Shown piece by piece: positions 1 through 5,969 of a DNA stretch of 8,584 bases. The notes below the pieces were generated by a model. It was not told the DNA's origin, did no database searches, and was given only the letters and a program-made list of their open reading frames with translations. Position 1 is the first letter of the stretch. Each line of letters starts with the position of its first letter. This DNA comes from Gammaproteobacteria bacterium CG22_combo_CG10-13_8_21_14_all_40_8 (GTDB lineage: Bacteria; Pseudomonadota; Gammaproteobacteria; Enterobacterales; GCA-002770795): NCBI GenBank assembly GCA_002770795.1, contig PCTP01000143.1, forward strand, positions 1 to 8,584, read 5' to 3'. Both the position numbers and the translations under genes were made by a program.

Positions 1-47
1 TGGAAATTGGATGGACGCCATTTTCTGGCGAGAACCTGATAACTCAT
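1..47 (-). CDS. dnaX: DNA polymerase III subunit tau/gamma, N-terminal fragment
   Basis: Only the first 15 codons lie in the window; the rest continues past the left edge. The minus-strand reading from the ATG at 47-45 is MSYQVLARKWRPSNF, which closely matches the conserved DnaX N-terminus (MSYQVLARKWRP in many gammaproteobacteria). DnaX is the clamp-loader ATPase of the replicative polymerase III holoenzyme, acting in the cytoplasm at the fork. None of its Walker motifs is in view. The 4.5S RNA gene lies directly upstream on the same strand, a gene order common in gammaproteobacteria, and this supports the call independently. No strong Shine-Dalgarno sequence precedes the ATG. A TTG lies five codons upstream in frame, but the family start is the ATG. 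The identification is firm despite the short length; everything beyond residue 15 is unseen. Confidence 0.9.
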   Translation of the reverse strand, partial: MSYQVLARKWRPSNF

Positions 48-183
48 AATAATGTCATTCAATGAAGCGATAGCTGAATATTAACATGACCAGCAAAAGA
101 ATGGCATGCCTGATTTTCTTTGTTGTGGGAAAAAATGTGTGTGAAACAAAATCATCTAGGAGATTGTTCAGGAAGAAATATAT
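48..183 (-). other. ffs-dnaX intergenic spacer
   Basis: These 136 bases separate the 3' end of ffs from the dnaX ATG. I see no convincing intrinsic terminator: the self-complementary GGCATGCC near 103-110 has no room for a loop, and the AT-rich flanks that could extend it are imperfect. No confident dnaX promoter stands out either. Read-through from ffs into dnaX, or a weak promoter here, are both possible. Confidence 0.4.
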
Positions 184-296
184 GGTGGCAACTTTGCCAG
201 CCACACCCCGGCACATGAGTCAATCTCTACCGTTGCTCCCTTCCGGGCCTGGCGGGGTTCGAAATCTATCATTGCGAGGGGACCAACAAAGTCACC
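184..296 (-). ncRNA. ffs: 4.5S RNA (small bacterial signal recognition particle RNA)
   Basis: The minus strand encodes a hairpin RNA of about 113 nt, close to the 114 nt of E. coli 4.5S RNA. The Ffh-binding domain IV is plain: a GGAA tetraloop (complement of 241-244) inside CCCGGAAGGG (238-247), flanked by the symmetric-loop strands CAGG (248-251) and AGCA (234-237). The 5' part carries GUUGGUCCCCUCGCAAUG and the 3' part GUGCCGGGGUGUGGCUGGCA, both close to the E. coli counterparts. The ends pair: GGUG at 293-296 with CACC at 184-187, then CUUUG with CAAAG after a small asymmetric loop. The RNA binds Ffh to form the SRP, which targets inner-membrane proteins to FtsY and the translocon. The exact ends are inferred from pairing and are good to a few bases. 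No clear intrinsic terminator follows the 3' end. Confidence 0.95.
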
Positions 297-313
297 ATAA
301 CTTAAGCGCGTGT

Positions 314-342
314 ACTATGCCTGAAAATCGATCCAAACTCAA
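314..342 (-). promoter_or_regulatory. Predicted sigma-70 promoter of ffs with GC-rich discriminator
   Basis: On the minus strand, TTGAGT (337-342, four of six matches to TTGACA) and CATAGT (314-319, four of six matches to TATAAT) are separated by exactly 17 bases. The next bases, ACACGCGC, form a GC-rich discriminator of the kind found at stringently controlled stable-RNA promoters. Upstream, an A7 tract (357-363) and TAAATTC (346-352) resemble an UP element. The predicted start near 307 leaves about 10 nt of leader before the mature 5' end. In E. coli, 4.5S RNA is made as a precursor and trimmed by RNase P, which would fit. The hexamers are seen; the growth-rate control is inferred. Confidence 0.6.
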
Positions 343-698
343 GGGTGAATTTATGGTTTTTTTGAGTATTAGAGATAAAGCTTGTCGCTAAATTTTATTC
401 TCCGTCGCATGAATGTGGCCTTTAATTAAAATAGAACAATAAAGATGATGTTGAGGATTAGGGATAATGATTTTTTTGGGTTAATCTTATAATCATCCGC
501 CTGAACTCTGAAACAAGCATTTTGAGGTAGCACGCGATATAAAATTCCACACCCAATTCAATTTGGCACAAGGTTAAATTGAATTGGGTGGAAGGCATAT
601 TATCTATAGGACTTATGGCAGTAACTCAAACACAGTATGAATACACAATTCAATATGCTTTCAGCAGGCCAACTTTAATTTATTGATTCTAAAAAATA
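343..698. other. Non-coding stretch between ffs promoter and S10 peptidase gene
   Basis: About 350 AT-rich bases hold no supportable coding region on either strand. The left end has the A/T tracts upstream of the ffs promoter. The middle has a TATAAT at 488-493 on the plus strand with no properly spaced -35 box. The clear structure is the inverted repeat at 545-593, annotated separately. No tRNA or known small RNA fold was recognised. A 6-bp inverted repeat (ATTGAT/ATCAAT) straddles the stop codon of the peptidase gene but lacks a following U tract. Confidence 0.5.
541..593 (-). terminator. 18-bp inverted repeat, candidate terminator of the aminotransferase-peptidase unit
   Basis: Two arms, 545-564 and 576-593, are reverse complements over 18 bp except for a 2-nt bulge in the left arm (an extra CA within TTCCACACCC). 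The loop is 11 nt (565-575). On the minus strand the hairpin is followed by UUUUAUAU, a modest U tract. It lies about 105 nt beyond the stop codon of the S10 peptidase gene and before the ffs promoter, where a terminator would insulate ffs and dnaX. The stem is AT-rich at its loop end and the U tract is short, so a non-canonical terminator, an mRNA-stabilising hairpin or a dispersed repeat unit remain possible. The repeat is seen; its role is inferred. Confidence 0.4.
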
Positions 699-2213
699 TC
701 AATGACTACTCTCAATAAATGCCGCTACATCCTTTTTAAACTTCTTCAAACTCTCAGGATTCACATACATCATATGTCCTGCATCATAATAAGCCTCGCT
801 AATATTACTGCGTAATTTAGGCGAAATATTCAAATGATTAATAAGATACTTAGTCGTGAAATAAGGTGTTGCCAAATCATAATAACCTTGTTGAAATAAT
901 ACTTTCATGTGAGGGTTTTGAGTCATTGCATAGGCTAAATCAATGGAAGTGTTGGCTATAGGGTTTTTAAAACCTACGCCAGGTTGTATATGTCCCCAAT
1001 CCCATTTATCAAACACATCACCAAACACAAAGTATTTTTGGTCAGCAGGGACATGTAAATCTTTGGCGTAATAATCCATAAAACTAGCAAGATAAGATGG
1101 CCCGATGGCAGTGGTCATTGGATCATACATCATGGTATCTTTGTTTAGACCAATGCTAAGACCGATAAATCTAGAGTCAATCCGTCCAGTGGTCTCACCT
1201 CGATCTCTTAATAATTCTTTGGTGAATTGCTGGTGACCAACCCGTAAGTTCGCTCTATCCCAATAGGCCTCTGATAATCCTGTATATTGATGAAGCTTTA
1301 CTAATATGGATTGCCGGGTTTTAGGATCAAGCAAGGCGCCTTGCATTAAAGCTGAGGCATATTCACCGACAGCAAATTTTTCAACTTGTGCTAGGAATTG
1401 CTCACGATCTTTAGGTTGCTCCGGCAAAGCTTTATGGTAAAAAGCCGTGGCAGCAAAGGTGGGTAAAAACAACAGGTGAGGTAAATCAAGTCCGTCTATA
1501 TCAAAACCTGTGACAAACTCTAAAAATGGAGACACTAAAATAACACCATTCAATGCTAAATTATGTTTTGTGAGTAAATTATAAGAAAGACCCGCAGAAC
1601 GCATTCCACCATAGCTCTCACCTAGAATATATTTAGGTGAAGTCCAACGCTGATTTTCTGTGACATATTGAGCGATAAAATCTCCCACGGAATGAATGTC
1701 TTGATCGACGCCCCAAAAATCTTCTCCTTTGGCTTCCCCAACAAATTTAGAAAAACCTGTTCCAACAGGATCAATCATCACCAAATCGGCTTTATCTAAA
1801 ATTGAATATTCATTTTCCACTCGTTCAAAGGGGCCATTATTCCCAAAGGTCGTATCGTTGATAGTAGCGCGTTGAGGACCCAATACCCCCATATGAAGCC
1901 ATAGAGAGGCAGAACCCGGCCCGCCATTATAGGCAAAAACAATGGGGCGTTGTTTTGATTCGTTGGCATTTTTGACGTCTTTCACATAAGCGGTAAAGCC
2001 AAATAAGGCCTTAGGTTTATCTTTTTCATTTTTCATCAATAAGGTACCAGCCGTGGCTTTATATTTGATGATCTGTCCATTGATTTTAATTTGATGATCA
2101 GTGACATATACCTTAGCTTCTGGTTCATTAGGTTTATCGGTTTCTTTCTTTGGGGTTTCATCTGCAAAAAGGCTCAGTGAAAACAGCATAAATATGAGGG
2201 TAAAGCTCTTCAT
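699..2213 (-). CDS. Exported S10-family serine carboxypeptidase-like protein
   Basis: Predicted 504-residue peptidase S10 protein (carboxypeptidase C/cathepsin A group, alpha/beta-hydrolase fold). Numbered from the ATG at 2213, it shows a short signal peptide (about residues 1-17, MKSFTLIFMLFSLSLFA, cleavage predicted before DETP), a Lys/Glu/Pro-rich linker, the NGGPGS substrate-site motif (96-101), the nucleophile motif GESYGG with Ser200, the acid Asp446 in GYYDLATP, and His480 in AGHMMY. The triad is complete, so an active enzyme releasing C-terminal residues from peptides outside the inner membrane is likely; the substrate is unknown. An upstream TTG (2240) would give nine more residues, but AAGGAG at 2220-2225 sits 6 nt before the chosen ATG, and the extension would bury the signal peptide. 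It follows the aminotransferase gene by 23 nt on the same strand, suggesting co-transcription. Confidence 0.88.
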   Translation of the reverse strand: MKSFTLIFMLFSLSLFADETPKKETDKPNEPEAKVYVTDHQIKINGQIIKYKATAGTLLMKNEKDKPKALFGFTAYVKDVKNANESKQRPIVFAYNGGPGSASLWLHMGVLGPQRATINDTTFGNNGPFERVENEYSILDKADLVMIDPVGTGFSKFVGEAKGEDFWGVDQDIHSVGDFIAQYVTENQRWTSPKYILGESYGGMRSAGLSYNLLTKHNLALNGVILVSPFLEFVTGFDIDGLDLPHLLFLPTFAATAFYHKALPEQPKDREQFLAQVEKFAVGEYASALMQGALLDPKTRQSILVKLHQYTGLSEAYWDRANLRVGHQQFTKELLRDRGETTGRIDSRFIGLSIGLNKDTMMYDPMTTAIGPSYLASFMDYYAKDLHVPADQKYFVFGDVFDKWDWGHIQPGVGFKNPIANTSIDLAYAMTQNPHMKVLFQQGYYDLATPYFTTKYLINHLNISPKLRSNISEAYYDAGHMMYVNPESLKKFKKDVAAFIESSH

Positions 2214-2219
2214 GTATAA

Positions 2220-2225
2220 CTCCTT
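2220..2225 (-). promoter_or_regulatory. Ribosome binding site deciding the S10 peptidase start
   Basis: AAGGAG on the minus strand lies 6 nt before the ATG at 2213-2211. It falls inside the longer reading from the TTG at 2240, so it argues directly for the shorter protein, whose N-terminus is then a normal signal peptide. Confidence 0.8.
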
Positions 2226-2236
2226 GTGATTGTATT

Positions 2237-3745
2237 TCAATAGGCTCTAAAAGATTCTAAGGTAGGCATTTGCGCTAAGTTATTACTACGGTGAAAAAAT
2301 TCACCAGAAGCGGTACAAAATTGATAATCACTACTCCATTGATCGATGTTTTCTAGTACAGCCAGTATCGAGTCGGCAATAAACAACACTTCCTCATCCG
2401 TCATGGTGGGGTGCAAAGAGGCTCTAACCCAACCCGGCTTATTGGAGAGATCTCCTGCATCAATTTGTGCCGTGATTTTATTGGAAAATTTCTTTTTCAC
2501 ATGCAGCAAAAGATGGCCATAGGTACCCGCACAAGAGCACCCGCCTCTCACCTGAATACCAAATCGGTCATTTAAAATTTTCACGATAAGGTTGTAGTGA
2601 GTATCGAGCGTGTAAAATGAGAAAATTGACGTTCTCCGATGACAATGACTTTCTAGTAGTTCGATACTGGGGTTTTGACATAGACGTTCTCTAAAAATTT
2701 GATTCATATACTGTTCGCGTTGTGCTATTTTTTCAACATCCATCGCTTCTTTTAATTTAACGGCTAGGGCCGCTCGAATGGCTTGCAGAAAGCCTGGCGT
2801 ACCACCATCTTCACGCACTTCAATATCAGAAAAATAGCGATGCCCTCCCCAAGGATTAGTCCATGCGACAGTACCTCCCCCCGGTTGATCTGGAACATTG
2901 AGTCGATAGAGATCTTTATTAAAAACCATCACACCAGAACTTCCTGGCCCCCCTAAAAATTTATGGGGTGAAAAGAAGATGGCATCTAATTTTTGCAGGG
3001 GATTTTCGGGATGCATATTGATAGCGAGATAGGGAGCAGAAGCGGCAAAATCGACAAAACAAAGGCCGCCATGCTGATGCATGATCTCTGCCATTTCGTG
3101 GTAAGGGGTAATAATTCCAGTCACATTGGAGCAACCAGTAAAAGCACCAATTTTGATAGGCCGTTGTTCAAACTGTTTTAATATGCGTTTTAAATGGTCT
3201 AAATCTGGCAGTCCATTCGCTCCACGTTGGATAATTTGCAAGGTTATCTCACATTCTTCCCAGGTTGTCTGGTTTGAATGGTGTTCCATATGAGTCACTA
3301 TCACCAATGGTTTTAAGTTTTCATCCTTAGGACAATGAGTCTGTAAATGCTCAGGAACCCTTAACCCCATCATCCTTTGTAACTTATTAACTACGCCCGT
3401 CATACCAGAACCAGCGAGAATAATGGCATCATTAGCATCGGCATTCACATGATCTTTGATGATTTTTCTTGCTTCAGCATAGGCCTCTGTCATTGCATTG
3501 CCAGTTAATGTACTTGATGTATGAGTGTTAGCTACATAAGGCCCCAAGATTTGCGTTATATAATCTTCAATAGGTTGATACAAGCGGCCACTGGCGGTCC
3601 AATCGGCATAAAGAACAGGAATAGCGTGCTCTCCCCTTCTCAATTCAAGCTTGTTTCCAACAATATTTTCTCTAAATTTTGAAAACCATTGGGTTAACTC
3701 TATTTGTTTAGATGGGTCAAAATGAGTTGATTGCTCTATTTTCAT
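2237..3745 (-). CDS. Class V aminotransferase / cysteine-desulfurase-like PLP enzyme
   Basis: A 502-residue, cytoplasmic, fold-type I PLP enzyme of the class V group that includes SufS/Csd and the MOCOS N-terminal domain. Visible elements are an extended N-terminus (1-45), MEHHSNQ (153-159, the histidine region that stacks on PLP), GCSNVTGI (204-211), VDFAASAP (231-238, with Asp232 for the PLP nitrogen), SPHKFLGGPGSSG (259-271, with the PLP-lysine Lys262), RGGCSCAG (400-407, the loop holding the catalytic cysteine in desulfurases, here Cys403 and Cys405), and WVRASLHPTMTDEEV (439-453, with the substrate-carboxylate arginine Arg441). At about 500 residues it is longer than SufS (about 400). 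A desulfurase or lyase activity on a cysteine-like substrate is plausible, but the substrate is unknown and no Fe-S assembly genes are nearby. It is first in a two-gene unit with the S10 peptidase. No good Shine-Dalgarno precedes the ATG, only an A-run. Confidence 0.85.
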   Translation of the reverse strand: MKIEQSTHFDPSKQIELTQWFSKFRENIVGNKLELRRGEHAIPVLYADWTASGRLYQPIEDYITQILGPYVANTHTSSTLTGNAMTEAYAEARKIIKDHVNADANDAIILAGSGMTGVVNKLQRMMGLRVPEHLQTHCPKDENLKPLVIVTHMEHHSNQTTWEECEITLQIIQRGANGLPDLDHLKRILKQFEQRPIKIGAFTGCSNVTGIITPYHEMAEIMHQHGGLCFVDFAASAPYLAINMHPENPLQKLDAIFFSPHKFLGGPGSSGVMVFNKDLYRLNVPDQPGGGTVAWTNPWGGHRYFSDIEVREDGGTPGFLQAIRAALAVKLKEAMDVEKIAQREQYMNQIFRERLCQNPSIELLESHCHRRTSIFSFYTLDTHYNLIVKILNDRFGIQVRGGCSCAGTYGHLLLHVKKKFSNKITAQIDAGDLSNKPGWVRASLHPTMTDEEVLFIADSILAVLENIDQWSSDYQFCTASGEFFHRSNNLAQMPTLESFRAY

Positions 3746-3843
3746 GAATTTTTTTAAGACGGTGATAACTGTAGAAGCACGTTACCTTGGTTTCACATTT
3801 TAAACAAGTCGGACAAGATAATTTCAGGTGGGAGAATCAAATT

Positions 3844-3873
3844 TTCACAAATGATAGCTTCACATGTTAAACT
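3844..3873 (+). promoter_or_regulatory. Candidate sigma-70 promoter of the mtaD-ubiG-phosphatase operon
   Basis: TTCACA (3844-3849, five of six matches to the -35 consensus) is followed after 18 bases by TAAACT (3868-3873, four of six), with a TG one base before the -10 as in extended -10 promoters. The predicted start near 3880 would leave a leader of about 46 nt carrying the GAGGTG ribosome site. A second pair (TGAACA 3881, GATACT 3904) would start transcription on top of the ribosome site and is less likely. Confidence 0.35.
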
Positions 3874-3911
3874 TCGCGGATGAACATTAACGCTCAATAA
3901 AATGATACTTT

Positions 3912-3917
3912 GAGGTG
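3912..3917 (+). promoter_or_regulatory. Ribosome binding site supporting the GTG start of mtaD
   Basis: GAGGTG lies 8 nt before the GTG at 3926. It supports this non-ATG start, which also gives the expected N-terminal strand of the amidohydrolase family. Confidence 0.7.
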
Positions 3918-3925
3918 AATATTTA

Positions 3926-5245
3926 GTGATTATCGTTGATCTAATGCTACATGCACTGTGGATTATTCCAGTGGAAGAAGATGGCAGAATGCTGCAACAC
4001 CATTGCGTGGTGATCAAAGGTGAAAAAATTATTGATATTTTGCCCAGCGAACAAGCAAACACCACCTACCACAGTCCTAAAACTTTTAACTTGGACAGTC
4101 ATGTTCTTTTCCCTGGCTTAATTAATAGCCATGGTCATTCTGCCATGAGCCTTTTAAGGGGAATAGGTGATGATCATTCATTGATGGATTGGTTACAAAA
4201 TTATATTTGGCCAGCAGAATCACGTTGGGTAAGTTCTGAATTTGTTCTTGATGGCACAGAACTCGCCGCTGCTGAAATGCTGCTTTCAGGGACAACCTGC
4301 GTGAATGATATGTATTTTTTTCCAGATGCCTCGGCTCAAGCCTATGCCAAGGTTGGCATGAGAGCCAATGTGGGATTGATTATTATTGATTTCCCCACCA
4401 ACTGGGCAAATTCTTTAGATGAATATTTTAGTAAAGGCATCGCCGTTGCCGATCACTTTAAATCTCATCCTTTAATCCAATGTAGTTTCGCTCCTCATGC
4501 TCCCTATACAACGTCGAACCAAGGACTGGAAAAAGTTGCTATGTTTGCAGAGGAATTAAATATGGGTATTCATATTCATGTTCACGAAACAGAGCAAGAA
4601 ATAGCAGAAAGCCTTAAAAACCATAAAATGCGCCCCATGGAAAGGCTCAACCAATTAGGTATTTTAGGCCCATCAACCCAAGCAGTGCATCTGACTCAGA
4701 TCAATACTGATGACATTAACTTGCTAAGTAGTCAGAAAGTCCATGCGATTCATTGTCCTCATTCAAACTTAAAACTGGCCAGTGGCTTCTCCCCTATCCA
4801 TGATTTCTTGCAAGCCAATATCAATGTTGCTCTTGGCACAGATGGCGCTGCCAGTAATAACACTTTGGATATGATAGCGGAAATGAAAACTGCAGCTTTA
4901 TTAGCCAAGGCAGTGAGTCAAAATGCCAGTGCTGTTTGTGCTAAAACCGCACTGGAGATGGCGACCATTAACGGTGCCAAAGCTTTAGGTAGAGATCATG
5001 AAATAGGCTCTCTTTCTCTCGGAAAAAAAGCAGATATTGTGGCCTTAGATCTCAATCACATTGCCACTCAACCACAGGATAATCCACTCACACAATTAGT
5101 CTACAGCGCGGGTAGAGATCAGGTAACTCATGTGTGGGTCAATGGCAAACAGCTTGTGAATAATCGACAGTTGGTCACTATTCATCAAAGTCAAATTATC
5201 GAAAAAGCCAATCAATGGCGAAAAAATATTAATCAGGTGAGCTAA
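3926..5245 (+). CDS. mtaD: 5-methylthioadenosine/S-adenosylhomocysteine deaminase (TRZ/ATZ amidohydrolase)
   Basis: A 439-residue cytoplasmic metal-dependent amidohydrolase of the MtaD group, full length for the family. Family members deaminate the adenine ring of methylthioadenosine and/or S-adenosylhomocysteine to the inosine forms. Motifs in order: FPGLINSHGHSAM with metal ligands His69 and His71, the following RGIGDD loop, APHAPYTT (189-196), IHIHVHETEQE with metal ligand His218 and Glu221, HCPHSNLKLASG (276-287), and GTDGAASNN with metal/catalytic Asp306; the C-terminal strands (about 365-420) rebuild the small beta domain. The gene starts with GTG, supported by GAGGTG 8 nt upstream. It ends 1 nt before the ubiG ATG. 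UbiG releases S-adenosylhomocysteine, so the neighbours suggest a role in clearing it; that link is inference. A related amidohydrolase acting on another purine or guanidine cannot be excluded from sequence alone. Confidence 0.88.
   Translation: MIIVDLMLHALWIIPVEEDGRMLQHHCVVIKGEKIIDILPSEQANTTYHSPKTFNLDSHVLFPGLINSHGHSAMSLLRGIGDDHSLMDWLQNYIWPAESRWVSSEFVLDGTELAAAEMLLSGTTCVNDMYFFPDASAQAYAKVGMRANVGLIIIDFPTNWANSLDEYFSKGIAVADHFKSHPLIQCSFAPHAPYTTSNQGLEKVAMFAEELNMGIHIHVHETEQEIAESLKNHKMRPMERLNQLGILGPSTQAVHLTQINTDDINLLSSQKVHAIHCPHSNLKLASGFSPIHDFLQANINVALGTDGAASNNTLDMIAEMKTAALLAKAVSQNASAVCAKTALEMATINGAKALGRDHEIGSLSLGKKADIVALDLNHIATQPQDNPLTQLVYSAGRDQVTHVWVNGKQLVNNRQLVTIHQSQIIEKANQWRKNINQVS
5235..5240 (+). 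promoter_or_regulatory. Ribosome binding site of ubiG inside the mtaD 3' end
   Basis: AGGTGA lies within the last codons of mtaD, 6 nt before the ubiG ATG at 5247. With a 1-nt gap between the stop and start codons, the two genes are likely translationally coupled. Confidence 0.6.
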
Positions 5246-5246
5246 T

Positions 5247-5969
5247 ATGCTAAATAGCAATGTTGATCAGGCTGAAATAGCCAAATTTGAAGCCCTTGCC
5301 AGTCGTTGGTGGGATGCCCATAGTGAATTTAGACCACTTCATGACATTAACCCCCTTCGCTTAAATTATATTTTAGAAAAATGTGGGCCTTTAAGAAATA
5401 AAAAGATTATTGATGTTGGTTGTGGTGGAGGGATACTCAGTGAATCACTTGCCAAAACTGGTGCTAAGGTGGTGGGTATTGATATGGGTAAAGCGCCATT
5501 GACCGTAGCGAAATTACACCAATTAGAATCAGGATTAGAGATTGACTATCAACAAATTACCGCAGAACAAATGGCCGAGCAAGAACCTGAACAATTTGAT
5601 GTCGTCACTTGTTTGGAAATGTTGGAACATGTTCCAGATCCCAGTTCAGTTATTCAAGCCTGCTACAATCTAGTAAAACCTGGTGGATATGTTTTTTTCT
5701 CCACCATAAACCGTCATCCTAAAGCTTATTTATTCGCCATAATTGGTGCAGAATATGTACTCAATCTTTTACCCAAGGGCACTCATGATTTTGCTAAATT
5801 TATTCGCCCTAGTGAGCTCACCAACTGGGCTAGAAAAACGGGATTAAAACCTCAGCATATGACAGGTCTTCTCTATAACCCTATCACAAAAGCTTACTGG
5901 TTAGATGAAACAAAACTGGATGTAAACTACATGCTAGCCTGTCAAAAACCTGATGGTGACGCACATTGA
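5247..5969 (+). CDS. ubiG: Ubiquinone biosynthesis O-methyltransferase UbiG
   Basis: A 240-residue class I SAM-dependent methyltransferase, matching the usual UbiG length. UbiG carries out both O-methylations in ubiquinone synthesis, including the final one, at the inner-membrane face. The N-terminal EIAKFEALASRWWDAHSEF (10-28) and PLHDINPLRLNYI (30-42) are hallmarks of the family. SAM binding is shown by IDVGCGGGILSE (55-66) and the acidic end of strand 2 (GIDMG, 77-81). EMLEHVPDP (124-132) and STINR (152-156) follow. A hydrophobic stretch, about 158-178 (AYLFAIIGAEYVLNLLPKG), corresponds to the insertion reported to help UbiG bind membranes. It lies in the middle of a tight operon: 1 nt after mtaD and overlapping the next gene by 4 nt. 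No key residue appears missing. Its presence implies aerobic or facultative respiration with ubiquinone. Confidence 0.95.
   Translation: MLNSNVDQAEIAKFEALASRWWDAHSEFRPLHDINPLRLNYILEKCGPLRNKKIIDVGCGGGILSESLAKTGAKVVGIDMGKAPLTVAKLHQLESGLEIDYQQITAEQMAEQEPEQFDVVTCLEMLEHVPDPSSVIQACYNLVKPGGYVFFSTINRHPKAYLFAIIGAEYVLNLLPKGTHDFAKFIRPSELTNWARKTGLKPQHMTGLLYNPITKAYWLDETKLDVNYMLACQKPDGDAH
5955..5959 (+). promoter_or_regulatory. Ribosome binding site for the TTG-started HAD phosphatase
   Basis: GGTGA sits 6 nt before the TTG at 5966, inside the end of ubiG. The next in-frame ATG is at codon 21, after the catalytic DLDGT motif, so this site and the TTG start are needed to make a working enzyme. Confidence 0.5.

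Larger units (their letters stand above)
3746..3925. promoter_or_regulatory. Divergent intergenic region between the aminotransferase unit and the mtaD operon
   Basis: These 180 bases must hold the promoters for both divergent units. For the minus strand, a TAAAAT -10-like box lies within 3797-3810, but I find no matching -35 at normal spacing, so that promoter is undefined. For the plus strand, a better candidate is annotated separately. An overlapping minus-strand open reading frame in this area has no family resemblance and runs into mtaD, so I treat the stretch as regulatory rather than coding. Confidence 0.5.

Noticed and set aside
99..124. Palindromic GGCATGCC with A/T-rich flanks as an ffs terminator
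   Set aside because: The central palindrome has no loop bases, the flanking pairs are interrupted, and it lies about 60 nt beyond the RNA end. I do not call it a terminator.
86..391. Plus-strand open reading frame of 101 codons
   Set aside because: It runs antisense across the 4.5S RNA gene and its promoter, and the translation resembles no family. The RNA gene fully explains the conservation here.
465..493. Plus-strand TATAAT at 488-493 as a promoter
   Set aside because: No -35 element at usable spacing and no plus-strand gene downstream of it.
2214..2240. Nine-residue N-terminal extension of the S10 peptidase from a TTG
   Set aside because: It overlaps the stop codon of the upstream gene, contains the AAGGAG ribosome site, and would bury the signal peptide.
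2993..3181. Plus-strand open reading frame of 62 codons
   Set aside because: It lies antisense inside the aminotransferase gene, whose motifs run through the same bases.
3793..4065. Minus-strand open reading frame of 90 codons across the divergent region
   Set aside because: It overlaps the start of mtaD on the opposite strand, has a low-complexity Ile/Ser-rich translation, and leaves no room for the operon promoter.
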